From Chamaesiphon sp041738715 (GTDB lineage: Bacteria; Cyanobacteriota; Cyanobacteriia; Cyanobacteriales; Chamaesiphonaceae): 64,000 nucleotides of DNA. The stretch lies in contig JBGSPI010000092.1 in assembly GCA_041738715.1 (NCBI GenBank), positions 1-64,000 of the forward strand, read 5' to 3'. Each line of letters opens with the position of its first letter. The stretch's first letter is position 1. The translations under genes and the position numbers were made by a program. Positions 1-8,043 of the stretch are shown one piece after another. The notes under the pieces were generated by a model, which was given only the letters and a program-made list of their open reading frames with translations, did not search any database and was not told the DNA's origin.

Positions 1-1
1 G

Positions 2-325
2 CAAGTTGCGACGACGGTGATTAGCTATGAGGAGCAGGTCAAAGGTAGATTGTTGGTGCTCAGTCAGGCTAAGACGGTGGAGAAGGTAACTTCGGCTTAC
101 CGTGGATTGCAACAGCTAGCAATAGACTATCGATCGATTACTCTATTAGCGTTTGATACTGCTGCGTTTGATGCGGCTCGACAATTACGGAAGCAATACC
201 CACGCTTGGGTGCGATGGATCTGAAGATTGCCGCGATCGTGTTGACTCAAGGCGCGATCTTGCTGTCGCGGAATCGATCGGATTTTGCTCAAATTGCTGA
301 GTTACGGTTAGAGGATTGGTCGTGA
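2..325 (+). CDS. PIN-domain toxin (VapC-like), 5' end outside window
   Basis: C-terminal part of a PIN-domain ribonuclease, the toxin of a VapBC-type pair. The frame is open from base 2, so the N-terminal metal-binding residues lie outside the window; an internal GTG at 17 is unlikely to be the real start. The visible part has the conserved TT-(A/V)-I-x-x-EEQ-x-x-GRL stretch, then DLKIA and LLSRNRSDF, which belong to the C-terminal acidic centre of PIN nucleases. The complete PIN protein at 53290-53712 shares this order (EEQLRGRL, DLRIASIV, LLSRNARDF), so the two are paralogues. The cognate antitoxin should lie just upstream of the window. Confidence 0.85.
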   Translation, partial: QVATTVISYEEQVKGRLLVLSQAKTVEKVTSAYRGLQQLAIDYRSITLLAFDTAAFDAARQLRKQYPRLGAMDLKIAAIVLTQGAILLSRNRSDFAQIAELRLEDWS

Positions 326-429
326 AATTGGCGATCGCTCAGGGTTCGATCGGGGCAGATCGTCATTCTGCAACGCTAGACGAATGCTAAAAAAAGTCAA
401 AAGATAATTATTCTTTATTGCCACCAAAA

Positions 430-718
430 CAATCGCCTCAGCATCAGCAACCTGAAATTCAATGTTATTCAACCCCAATGCTGCAACTTTTTGGGTAGCT
501 CGATCGACTATACCACTAGCAATATCGATCCCCATCACATATCCCTCATCGCCGACAATTTGAGCAGCTTCGACCGCCACCATACCCTTTCCTGTCGCAA
601 TGTCTAAGATCTTCTGTCCCGATCGAATATCTGCGTATTCAACTAGACGGTGAGCAATCCGAGGATGCCATATACCGTTGTCATAGCCAGCACTTCGATC
701 GCTATATAAATCGGCGAT
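430..718 (-). pseudogene. Remnant of a class I SAM-dependent methyltransferase
   Basis: The minus strand encodes the N-terminal half of a UbiE-type methyltransferase: a YDNGIWHPRIAHRLVEYA lead-in, glycine-rich motif I (LDIATGKGMVA) for S-adenosylmethionine, the motif II acidic loop (VMGIDIA) and VADAEA. An in-frame TAG at 722-724 stands just before the homologous stretch, and no start codon precedes motif I except an ATG inside it. Similarity ends after VADAEAI, where the frame runs into unrelated sequence. Both ends are therefore lost, and the catalytic and substrate domain is missing. I read it as a decayed gene. The methyltransferase fold is clear; its former substrate is not. Confidence 0.65.
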
Positions 719-746
719 CTGCTACTTGTATTTATCTAGTTTTAAT

Positions 747-775
747 CGTTCGCGGAGCGTCTCCTGTGGAGAATC
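747..775. repeat. Dispersed short repeat (GCGGAGCGTCTCC type)
   Basis: A short GC-rich imperfect palindrome (GCGGAGCGTCTCCTGTGGAG) of the kind scattered between cyanobacterial genes. Related words occur at 48053-48080 (GCGCAGCGTCCGCTTTGCGG), near 52958-52980 and near 58680. It is non-coding here, just upstream of the methyltransferase remnant. Confidence 0.5.
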
Positions 776-1087
776 GTTCATTTTGGTTGAGGTGTTCTTC
801 ACCCCAGTGACACAACCCAGCCGTAACTTTGGCATTACCGATCCTCGGCATTATTATAACTCATGTCGATGAGGTCATCAGCCGATCGGCTGATGTCTGC
901 GGATGGATAGAGCGAACTTTGGATCTAACCGTTAAGCCGATTTGGAATCTGGGGCAATCTGATTAAATAGATGTATCGACCGAAAGGACTGATTTCAACG
1001 GTTGCAACGATTTAGTTATATAGCTTGCCCAATCAAAAATAAGGTAAATTGTTAATTAAGAATCGGGTTATATGGTGTGGTGATTTG

Positions 1088-1126
1088 AACCCCACAGCAT
1101 ATAACATCAACCTTTGAGGTGGGGTT
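1088..1126 (+). promoter_or_regulatory. Inverted repeat in the leader of the DUF6335 gene
   Basis: AACCCCAC at 1088-1095 is the exact complement of GTGGGGTT at 1119-1126, with a 23-base loop. It ends 36 bases before the start codon of the next gene, so it probably lies in its 5' leader. The role is unknown; a structured leader or operator is possible. Confidence 0.3.
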
Positions 1127-1162
1127 AAACCTCTATCTAACTTTAAAAATGGAGAAAAATGT

Positions 1163-1459
1163 ATGAATAACGAACCAAATTTAATCGCAGGTGGAGATCT
1201 CGAAGCCGATGGTTATAGAGCATCTGTAAGTGGCGAAGAATCAGTTGGGGGTAGTGCATCAGTCCCTGGTCAAAACGATCCTGAAGACATGGCGATCGCT
1301 GTGGGGATTTCATTACCCGATGGAACCCCTCTAAATGTGCAGGACATGATGGAAGACCGCGACGAAGATCGGTGGGAACTAGACCCAGCATCGGCACAGG
1401 ATTGGTCGGCTAAGACTACGGAAGTCGATCCAGAAACAGAAATTTTTGGATCGATCTAG
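1163..1459 (+). CDS. DUF6335 family protein
   Basis: A 98-residue acidic soluble protein of unknown function. It matches my recollection of the cyanobacterial DUF6335 family: an N-terminal L-x-x-GGD-x-(E/D)A-(D/N) stretch, a central GEE-(S/A)-VGG motif, then PGQND...AVGISLPDGTPL and a C-terminal RD-x-D-RWELDP motif before the tail. All are visible here at about residues 8-85. The ATG is preceded by GGAG ten bases upstream, which supports the start. There is no signal peptide or membrane segment. Nothing in the neighbourhood gives it a function. Confidence 0.75.
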   Translation: MNNEPNLIAGGDLEADGYRASVSGEESVGGSASVPGQNDPEDMAIAVGISLPDGTPLNVQDMMEDRDEDRWELDPASAQDWSAKTTEVDPETEIFGSI

Positions 1460-1499
1460 AGAAAAATAATACTGTTATGCAATTAAATGGATTCGGAAT

Positions 1500-1703
1500 A
1501 TGCCCAGATTTATCGGTAAAAAATAAAATCCTACTTCATCGATCGCTCTCATATTACTAGGAATTGGTCTGGGGATCGCCGCAGTTTGTGAGTATATAGG
1601 AATAATCGATATTATTCCCAACTTTGGTAAAACCAATCACCCTACTCAGGATCGATCGATACATAGCCAGTCAGTGCTGCGAGGTGCAAAATATCATGTA
1701 TAA
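1500..1703 (+). pseudogene. Small membrane-protein frame interrupted by a stop
   Basis: A frame starting at ATG 1500 reads MPRFIGKK, meets TAA at 1524-1526, then continues open to TAA at 1701-1703. The part after the stop encodes a convincing hydrophobic helix (SIALILLGIGLGIAAV) followed by a polar tail. The stop lies in an A-rich run, so a nonsense change, an indel in the run or a sequencing error could explain it. The frame ends 8 bases inside the PRC-barrel gene start, as in a translationally coupled pair. No family recognised. Confidence 0.35.
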
Positions 1704-2316
1704 AGGTAGCGATCTGATTGGTAAACCCGTTGTCGCCCACGATACGGGTGAGGTAATCGCTGATGTCAACGATTTGATAATAGATCGATCGAACCATCAA
1801 TTAGTCGGTATTATTGTCGAGGAAAAAACTTGGTTTCAAGAGGCTGCGGTAATTGCCTTCGATCGGATTGCGGTGATTTTGCCCACCGCAATAATGATAG
1901 ACACTCCAGATGCAATTGTTAACGCGAGCGAGATTCCCCAGATCCAGGAAATTTTGGATCGAGATCTCGTCCTCAGTGGTATCAAGCTGACAACTATCGA
2001 AGGGATCGACTTGGGCACGATCGTCGATATTATTTTTGACGAAAAGACAGGTAAGATCGATAGCTATGAAACGGCTAAAGAACAGGCTGGTGCTGCTCAT
2101 GAAAAAAACGCCTTTGTGCCGATCCCACAACCCCTAACACAGGGGGAAGATTTTGCGGTGGTACCTTTAGATGTGATGCCAATTTTGACTGATCGGGTTC
2201 GGACAATGGCCGATCGAATAGAGCCTTTTGAGATCGAACCACCAACCCATTTAGTCGAGCACCCCAACCTATCACCAAGCGATCGAGTCGATCTAGATAA
2301 TAATTATTTTGGGTAA
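1696..2316 (+). CDS. PRC-barrel domain protein
   Basis: A 206-residue protein with two PRC-barrel repeats. The first (about residues 2-75) contains GSDLIGKPV..DTGEVIADVNDLII, and the second (about 90-160) contains GIDLGTIVDIIFDEKTGKI. PRC barrels occur in RNA-maturation factors such as RimM, in photosynthetic reaction-centre H subunits and in many cyanobacterial stress proteins of unknown role. The start was moved from a TTG at 1624 to ATG 1696, because the homologous part begins there and GAGGTG sits 10 bases upstream. No signal peptide or membrane segment. It lies in tandem with a possible 52-residue frame and the MscS genes downstream. Confidence 0.85.
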   Translation: MYKGSDLIGKPVVAHDTGEVIADVNDLIIDRSNHQLVGIIVEEKTWFQEAAVIAFDRIAVILPTAIMIDTPDAIVNASEIPQIQEILDRDLVLSGIKLTTIEGIDLGTIVDIIFDEKTGKIDSYETAKEQAGAAHEKNAFVPIPQPLTQGEDFAVVPLDVMPILTDRVRTMADRIEPFEIEPPTHLVEHPNLSPSDRVDLDNNYFG

Positions 2317-2319
2317 GTA

Positions 2320-2478
2320 ATGAAAAAGTTCAGGATCTTAGCGAAGCTCGCATGGTTGAGCGATCGGTTTGCCAAAAATCTGGGGGTGAGTACGACGCGG
2401 AAGGAGTTGGTATATTTAGACATCGGCAAAGCTACTCTAGATGGGAGATGGGAGAGTCATAGATCTGATGGTGGTTAA
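2320..2478 (+). CDS. Possible small basic protein (52 aa)
   Basis: A short frame beginning at ATG 2320, three bases after the PRC-barrel stop, and ending at TAA 2476-2478. It encodes a basic, partly hydrophobic peptide (MKKFRILAKLAWLSDRFAKN). The tight spacing suggests translation coupled to the PRC-barrel gene, but no family is recognised and there is no strong independent ribosome binding site. It may be spurious. Confidence 0.3.
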   Translation: MKKFRILAKLAWLSDRFAKNLGVSTTRKELVYLDIGKATLDGRWESHRSDGG

Positions 2479-2532
2479 ACTTATGCAATAATTTCAGTTG
2501 CTTCATTAATTTTAAAAAATCCCAGGTAATTT

Positions 2533-4239
2533 ATGTTCGATCGCCGATTTCGTAACTTTCTAATCTCGATCGTCTTAGTTTTATTTTTTGTCATAGTGGC
2601 ACCTTTTACCTACCCTCAAGAAAAGACTGCTAATCTGATCGTCAAAAAAATATCCCCATCTGCGGTAGTCTTAGCTGGCGAACCATTATTTGAAATAAAA
2701 GCTAAAATTGGTTCGTTTTCAGCGAAAGAACGCGCCCAAGCAATTAGTAAAAGACTGACTGATTTTGCCGAAGATTTAGCTACTCCAATTGAGACTCTCA
2801 AGCTTCAGGATGAAAAAGACGAGACAATTATCATCGCTAAAGACCAAACGATTCTCGCCCTAGTAGATGCAGACGCTAAAGCCGCCAATCGTAATCGTCA
2901 AGAACTGACCGCTGAATATCTGAATAAAATCAAAGCTTCAGTTGGCGAATATCGAAAATCTCGCAGTTTAGAAAGTATCTTGCTTAGTGTTCTATACACA
3001 TTCTTGACGACAGTAGCACTGTTAATCACATTTAGAATCTCCGGTCAAGTTTTAGCTAGAGTGATTCGATATGTAGATTCTTTACAAGGTACGCGAATTC
3101 CGGCTCTGAGTATTCAAAATATCGAACTGTTACCCGCGACGCAGATTACCGCTCTAATCGATCGAACGTTAAGATTTTTGCGATTATTTTTGTTTTTTGG
3201 GCTATTTTATATTTATATCTTGGTCGTTTTAAGTCTATTTCCCTGGACGAAGCAGATTGGCAAATCTCTATCTAGCTACTTATTGAAAACGATTGGTGAT
3301 GGCTTCCAGGCACTATTCAACTATTTACCAAACTTATTTGTGATTGCCCTCACTGTGGCGATTACTTACTATATTCTCAAGTTATTTCAATATATCTTTA
3401 GAGAGATTGGTAGAGGAACATTTAACATTCCTGGCTTTTATACGGAGTGGGCCAAACCGACGAGCAAACTGGTCACATTTCTGATTATTGCCTTTGCAGC
3501 AATTGTTGCTTTTCCCTATCTTCCAGGCGCAAAATCTCCAGCATTCCAAGGTGTTTCGGTGTTCCTTGGTTTGTTGCTTTCCCTGGGTTCCTCAGCGGCA
3601 GTTGCCAACGTTGTCTCTGGAGTGATTTTAATCTATACCCGTGCCTTCGAGGTGGGAGATCGCGTGAAAGTCGGGGATGCGATCGGCGATATTGTCGAAA
3701 AAACTTTACTAGTTACTCGTATTCGTACTATTAAGAATGTGGTGATTACGATTCCGAATGCATCGGTACTCAATGCCCAGATTATTAATTACAGTGCAGC
3801 GGCGCAAGATCCCAACACACCACCTTTAATCCTCCATACGACAATTACTCTGGGTTATGATGTGCCGTGGCGGCAAGTCCACCAAGCTCTCATTGGTGCG
3901 GCTAATGCCACGACATCGATCGTACCAGAACCTGCGCCGTTTGTGTTGCAAACTAGTCTCGATGATTTTTACGTCAGTTATGAAATAAATGCCTATACCA
4001 ACACGCCCAAAATTATGGCAAAAACTTACTCAGAATTGCACCAAAATATTCAGGATAAATGCAATGAAGTCGGAATTGAAATTCTCTCCCCCCATTATCG
4101 AGCAGTCCGCGATGGTAATCAAAATACCATTCCCGAAAGTTATTTACCTGCGGATTATATCGTACCGGGATTTAGGATCGATCGCGTGAGGAATCTCGCC
4201 AATTTACCAGATACTCAACCAAAATCTACTGAACGATAG
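2533..4239 (+). CDS. Mechanosensitive ion channel family protein (MscS-like, long form)
   Basis: A 568-residue inner-membrane channel of the MscS family, which releases solutes under membrane tension. An N-terminal hydrophobic segment (residues 8-27) is followed by an extracytoplasmic region of about 130 residues, then several membrane spans between about 150 and 350. The pore helix and beta domain are clear: GVSVFLGLLLSLGSSAAVANVVSGV, FEVGDRVKVGDAIGDIVEKT and ITIPNASVLNAQIINYS at about 345-430. The C-terminal vestibule follows. The start is the first ATG after AGG at 2524-2526. The next gene, another MscS homologue, begins 8 bases after its stop, so the pair is probably co-transcribed and may give graded osmotic release. 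Confidence 0.93.
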   Translation: MFDRRFRNFLISIVLVLFFVIVAPFTYPQEKTANLIVKKISPSAVVLAGEPLFEIKAKIGSFSAKERAQAISKRLTDFAEDLATPIETLKLQDEKDETIIIAKDQTILALVDADAKAANRNRQELTAEYLNKIKASVGEYRKSRSLESILLSVLYTFLTTVALLITFRISGQVLARVIRYVDSLQGTRIPALSIQNIELLPATQITALIDRTLRFLRLFLFFGLFYIYILVVLSLFPWTKQIGKSLSSYLLKTIGDGFQALFNYLPNLFVIALTVAITYYILKLFQYIFREIGRGTFNIPGFYTEWAKPTSKLVTFLIIAFAAIVAFPYLPGAKSPAFQGVSVFLGLLLSLGSSAAVANVVSGVILIYTRAFEVGDRVKVGDAIGDIVEKTLLVTRIRTIKNVVITIPNASVLNAQIINYSAAAQDPNTPPLILHTTITLGYDVPWRQVHQALIGAANATTSIVPEPAPFVLQTSLDDFYVSYEINAYTNTPKIMAKTYSELHQNIQDKCNEVGIEILSPHYRAVRDGNQNTIPESYLPADYIVPGFRIDRVRNLANLPDTQPKSTER

Positions 4240-4247
4240 TTATTTTG

Positions 4248-5213
4248 ATGAACGATCTAATTACATCAACTCAACGCTGGTTTGCCGATCCGTTAGTAGT
4301 TAAATTCATTACGGCAATTATTGCAATTTTTATTATTACAATCGCGGTGCGGATCTTTCGCCGTTCGGTATCGCGATATGTGCAAGATCCCGATACTAGC
4401 TATCGCCTGCGAAAAGTTGTGACATTCGTTGGCTACATCGTCATCGCCCTAATGATGACGATCGTCTTTAACGATCGATTAGGGCAATTAACATTCGTCT
4501 TTGGGGTAGTGGGTGCGGGGGTAGCATTTGCCCTCCAGGAGGTAATTGCCAGCTTTGCGGGCTGGGTGGCAATCTCTCTGGGGCAATTTTATAAGACAGG
4601 CGATCGCGTCCAGCTTGGGGGGATTATGGGCGATGTAATTGATATCAGCCTGTTGCGAACTACAGTGATGGAGATTGGCGCGTGGGTGAAGGCAGATCAA
4701 TACAATGGTAGAATCGTCCGGATCGCCAATAGTTTTGTATTCAAAGAACCTGTTTACAACTATTCTGCTGATTTCCCCTATGTTTGGGATGAAATTAATA
4801 TTCCCGTCAAGTATGGCAGCGATCACCGTTTAGCTCGCACACTGATCCAGCAAATTGCCGAGGAGGTTGTAGGAGAATATGTACCGCTAGCTAAAGTAGA
4901 ATGGAAAACAATGGTGCGTAAATATCTAATTGAAGATGCCAAAATTGAGCCGATGATTTCGCTCGTCACCAACGATAATTGGATGGAATTTACCCTCCGG
5001 TATGTGGTGGATTACAAAGCACGGCGGGTCAAAAAAGACGAGCTATTTACCCGCGTTCTTGATGAATTTCTCGATACCAAGGGGCGAGTAGAATTTGCTT
5101 CCGCTACTTTCCACTTGGTAGAAGCTCCGGTATTTAATGTGAGATTGATGGATAATTCAGATCGATCGTTCATTTCACCGACTGAGAGCGAAAATAAATC
5201 AAATCCCAACTAA
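4248..5213 (+). CDS. Mechanosensitive ion channel family protein (MscS-like, short form)
   Basis: A 321-residue MscS-family channel. Membrane helices occupy about residues 18-38 and 62-80. The pore-lining helix (VFGVVGAGVAFALQEVIASFAGWVAI, about 84-110) is followed by the beta domain (YKTGDRVQLGGIMGDVIDISLLRTTV) and IRIANSFVFKEPVYNYS-like motif at about 155-175. The start is ATG 4248 rather than the overlapping TTG 4245. Eight bases separate it from the upstream, longer MscS gene, which indicates an operon. It differs from that gene in lacking the extracytoplasmic N-terminal domain. A third MscS homologue lies at 53749. Confidence 0.93.
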   Translation: MNDLITSTQRWFADPLVVKFITAIIAIFIITIAVRIFRRSVSRYVQDPDTSYRLRKVVTFVGYIVIALMMTIVFNDRLGQLTFVFGVVGAGVAFALQEVIASFAGWVAISLGQFYKTGDRVQLGGIMGDVIDISLLRTTVMEIGAWVKADQYNGRIVRIANSFVFKEPVYNYSADFPYVWDEINIPVKYGSDHRLARTLIQQIAEEVVGEYVPLAKVEWKTMVRKYLIEDAKIEPMISLVTNDNWMEFTLRYVVDYKARRVKKDELFTRVLDEFLDTKGRVEFASATFHLVEAPVFNVRLMDNSDRSFISPTESENKSNPN

Positions 5214-5286
5214 AATAACTTGTTAGCGCATCCTACTCCCTTCCCGCCTGAAAACTATAGATTTCTTACTCTGCGCCCTCTGTCTT

Positions 5287-5327
5287 GATGCACTAAACCG
5301 TCGGGTTCCCCGACGGTTTAGTGCATC
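5287..5327. terminator. Perfect 19-bp hairpin
   Basis: GATGCACTAAACCGTCGGG at 5287-5305 pairs perfectly with 5309-5327 around a three-base TTC loop. It sits between the second MscS gene (plus) and the convergent Uma2 gene (minus), so it could terminate in both directions, although no T run follows on either strand. It interrupts a degenerate TGCGCCTCTGCGGTTAAAAA intergenic repeat, which suggests it is itself a mobile palindromic repeat. Confidence 0.5.
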
Positions 5328-5428
5328 GCTGCGCCTCTGCGGTTAAAAAGAAAGTCTCCAGGCATTTCTTATCCCGAACTCACGTTAATTATTATTTAGT
5401 CGATCGAGATCTAACAGCTTAGTTGCTG

Positions 5429-6013
5429 TTACGAAAAGAGACGATCGATCTCCGCACTAAATCCAGGTAATAACGGTGAAGTTAGAATATCTCCAGCTAA
5501 CAGTGTCGCCACTAATTGCAGTTGGGCATCAGTGCGGCGGTAGATTTCTAGTGTTTGGAATTGCCAATTGACAATCCAATATTCTTGCACACCATAACGG
5601 GAATATAATTTCAGTTTGATACTCTTATCCCGTTGTTCGTTTTGCTCTCCTGGCGAGAGAATTTCGACCATCAATTCTGGCGCGATGGTAAAGTGTCCGG
5701 CGGCATCGACACCGCCTTCTAACCGCGATTGACTCGCCCACACCACATCGGGAATTACGGCATCTGTGGGCGTGAAGATGACCCCAGGAGCTTGAAAACT
5801 ACTTCCTAGTCCAGTTTCTTCCGACCAATTTTCCAGGCGCATCTGGATTTTGCCTGCTACTCTTTGGTGGCTAATATGGGGAGCGCGAGTCACAAATAGT
5901 TCTCCTTCAATAATTTCATAACGCTTCCAGCCCCCATCATCGGGCATGGCATCAAGATCTGCGGTTGTCCAGGAGAGGGAATTGGCGACCATCGGATTCA
6001 CTGGTAAACTCAT
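5429..6013 (-). CDS. Uma2 family endonuclease
   Basis: A 194-residue protein of the Uma2 (DUF820) family, a restriction-endonuclease-like PD-(D/E)XK fold very abundant in cyanobacteria, whose biological role is unsettled. Visible family marks are YEIIEGELFVTRAPHISHQ at about residues 32-50, IPDVVWAS at about 93-100 with the metal-binding Asp, and LMVEILSPGEQNEQRDKS with the EVLSP-like catalytic strand at about 113-131, followed by KLKLYSRYGVQEYWIVN. Full length for the family. Monocistronic by position; convergent with the MscS genes. A paralogue lies at 44525-45103 and a broken copy at 46446-46579. Confidence 0.9.
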   Translation of the reverse strand: MSLPVNPMVANSLSWTTADLDAMPDDGGWKRYEIIEGELFVTRAPHISHQRVAGKIQMRLENWSEETGLGSSFQAPGVIFTPTDAVIPDVVWASQSRLEGGVDAAGHFTIAPELMVEILSPGEQNEQRDKSIKLKLYSRYGVQEYWIVNWQFQTLEIYRRTDAQLQLVATLLAGDILTSPLLPGFSAEIDRLFS

Positions 6014-6050
6014 CTTTCTATTATATTCGATCTCATCTTAGTGGTTAAAA

Positions 6051-6083
6051 AAATCGCCGATTTCTTCAAGAAATCGGCGATTT
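6051..6083 (-). terminator. Rho-independent terminator of the ABC-F gene
   Basis: A 16-base perfect inverted repeat (arms 6051-6066 and 6068-6083, core ATCGCCGATTTC). Read on the minus strand it follows the ABC-F stop by 13 bases and is continued by a run of seven T. This is a classic intrinsic terminator for the minus-strand gene. Confidence 0.8.
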
Positions 6084-6096
6084 AGCAACCTGATTG

Positions 6097-7791
6097 CTAT
6101 TTTTTCTTTGTACTAGCTTTTTCAGCTTTAGCCGCTTTTTTGGCAGCTTGTGCAGCCTCAAAAGCTTTTTGTTTGGCGAGTTCGCGTTCTTCTTCTAGTT
6201 TATCGAGATAGTAGTGATAGTCGCCTAAATATACTCGAAATTCACCATCTCGCACTTCGACGATTTTATTGGCAACTTGGGAGATAAAATATCGATCGTG
6301 GGAGACGATTAAAGCTGTTCCATCATAGTTAATTAGAGCCTCTTCCAGCATTTCTTTAGCTGGAATATCGAGGTGATTTGTCGGCTCATCGAGAATGAGT
6401 AAATTCGCCGGAGTCAAGAGCATTTTGGCTAGGGCAAGACGAGCTTTCTCGCCGCCGCTGAGAGCTTCAACTTTTTTAAACACCGTATCACCACTAAACA
6501 GAAACCGACCTAATAAGGTGCGAACTTCTTCATTTTTCCAATCAGGAACTTCATCGTGGATGGTTTCCATGACGGTGCGATCGAGATCCAGTGCTTCGGC
6601 TTGATTCTGTTCAAAATAGCTGGGAATCACATTATGTTCGCCGAGTTTGATGGTGCCACTGGTTTGTTGCTCCATCCCCATAATCATTTTTAAGAGGGTA
6701 GATTTGCCGCAACCATTAGGGCCTAAAAAGGCAATCCGATCACCCCGTTCGATAAATAAATCGGTACCGAGGAAGAGGATTTTATCACCATAAACATGCT
6801 CTAAATTTTGGATATCGACTACTTCTCTGCCGCTGCGAGGCGCAGGGGGAAAGCGGAAATGTAATGTTTTGACGCTAGATTCTGGAGCTTCAATCCGCTC
6901 GATTTTATCTAATAATTTTTCGCGGCTTTTTGCTTGAGTACTGCGGGTGGCACTGGCGCGGAATTTTTCAACAAATGCTTGTTGTTTTTCGAGTTCTTTT
7001 TGTTGACGCTCGAAGGCACTCAGTTGAGCGGAGGCATTTTCAGCCTTTTGGGCGAGATATGCTGAATAGTTGCCCAGATAAGTACTAGAAACACCGCGTT
7101 CTGTTTCGACAATCTGATTGCATAACCTGTCGAGAAACTCCCGATCGTGTGAGATAATTACCATCGGAGTTTCCAGCTTTCTGAGATAATTTTCTAGCCA
7201 TTCGATCGTCTCTAGATCTAAATGGTTGGTTGGCTCATCGAGCAGAAGTAAATCGGGAAATTGGAGGAGAATTTTAGCTAAACTCATCCGCATTTGCCAG
7301 CCACCGCTGAAGGCACTGACCAATCGATCGGCATCTTCTAATTCAAAGCCCACCTCAGGTAAAATCTTATCAATTTCAGCTTCGAGAGCGTAACCATTCA
7401 ACGCTTCATAGAGACGTTGAAATTTATCCATTTTATTGAGTAATTTATCTAGCTCATCACCAGTCGCTGATTCTAACTGCTGATGAATATGATTAAGTTC
7501 CGAGTGAACGCGATTAGCCTCCCCAAATGCCTGCCATAATTCTTCTTTGACAGTTCGCGTCGGATCGACATCAAATTCCTGATTGAGATAGGCGATATTC
7601 AGGCTGGCTGGGCGAATAATTTCCCCACTAGTGGGTTCGATTTCCCCGGCAATAATCTTCATTTGGGTAGATTTACCAGCACCATTGACTCCCACCAATC
7701 CAATTCGATCTCCTGGCTTAACCTCCCAATTAATGTCCTTGAGGACTTCTCCGGTGGGATAAATTTTGCAGATATGTTCCAGTCTGAGCAT
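6097..7791 (-). CDS. ABC-F family ATP-binding cassette protein
   Basis: A 564-residue soluble protein with two ABC ATPase domains and no membrane segment, the ABC-F architecture of EttA/Uup/YheS-type factors that act on the ribosome. Domain 1 has Walker A GVNGAGKS (about residues 34-41), signature FSGGWQMR and Walker B LLLLDEPTNHLD. The P-site-type interdomain linker (about 235-305) is rich in Lys, Glu and Gln. Domain 2 has GPNGCGKS (about 356-363), LSGGEKARLALAK and LILDEPTNHLD. A lysine/alanine-rich C-terminal tail follows. GGAG lies about 12 bases before the ATG. An intrinsic terminator follows the stop, so it is probably transcribed alone. Confidence 0.93.
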   Translation of the reverse strand: MLRLEHICKIYPTGEVLKDINWEVKPGDRIGLVGVNGAGKSTQMKIIAGEIEPTSGEIIRPASLNIAYLNQEFDVDPTRTVKEELWQAFGEANRVHSELNHIHQQLESATGDELDKLLNKMDKFQRLYEALNGYALEAEIDKILPEVGFELEDADRLVSAFSGGWQMRMSLAKILLQFPDLLLLDEPTNHLDLETIEWLENYLRKLETPMVIISHDREFLDRLCNQIVETERGVSSTYLGNYSAYLAQKAENASAQLSAFERQQKELEKQQAFVEKFRASATRSTQAKSREKLLDKIERIEAPESSVKTLHFRFPPAPRSGREVVDIQNLEHVYGDKILFLGTDLFIERGDRIAFLGPNGCGKSTLLKMIMGMEQQTSGTIKLGEHNVIPSYFEQNQAEALDLDRTVMETIHDEVPDWKNEEVRTLLGRFLFSGDTVFKKVEALSGGEKARLALAKMLLTPANLLILDEPTNHLDIPAKEMLEEALINYDGTALIVSHDRYFISQVANKIVEVRDGEFRVYLGDYHYYLDKLEEERELAKQKAFEAAQAAKKAAKAEKASTKKK

Positions 7792-7910
7792 GAAATTAAT
7801 TTTCTCCAGGAGTAGTGGCAGGATGGTGGGTATCCTTTACCCATTTTAACAAAACTTTACCACTGAGTCACGATCTTAAACTCAATTTGACAATAGTTGA
7901 GAGATTGAAT

Positions 7911-7929
7911 CTTAACCAACTGTTAACCT
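7911..7929 (+). promoter_or_regulatory. Pho box upstream of pstS
   Basis: CTTAACCA at 7911-7918 and GTTAACCT at 7922-7929 are two direct 8-base repeats spaced by three bases, matching the cyanobacterial Pho box (PyTTAAPyPy(T/A) repeats with 3-base spacers) bound by the SphR/PhoB response regulator. They lie 115 bases before the pstS start, which indicates induction by phosphate starvation. Confidence 0.75.
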
Positions 7930-8043
7930 ATTTGTAGGGGTTAATTGCGTTAGGATTCTAGCAGTATCCGCAATGTTGACAATTGTTGTAAGCCTCTGCT
8001 GAGGAATCAGAATTTTTCAAGCACAATTTAATCCCTAGAATCT

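Larger units (their letters stand above)
719..1162. other. Intergenic stretch without a recognisable gene
   Basis: About 440 bases with no supported open frame. It holds the dispersed repeat at 747-775, a perfect 20-base palindrome at 876-895 (CATCAGCCGATCGGCTGATG) and a long-loop inverted repeat at 1088-1126. The latter two could be operators or RNA structures for the downstream DUF6335 gene, but nothing in the sequence decides this. Confidence 0.5.
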
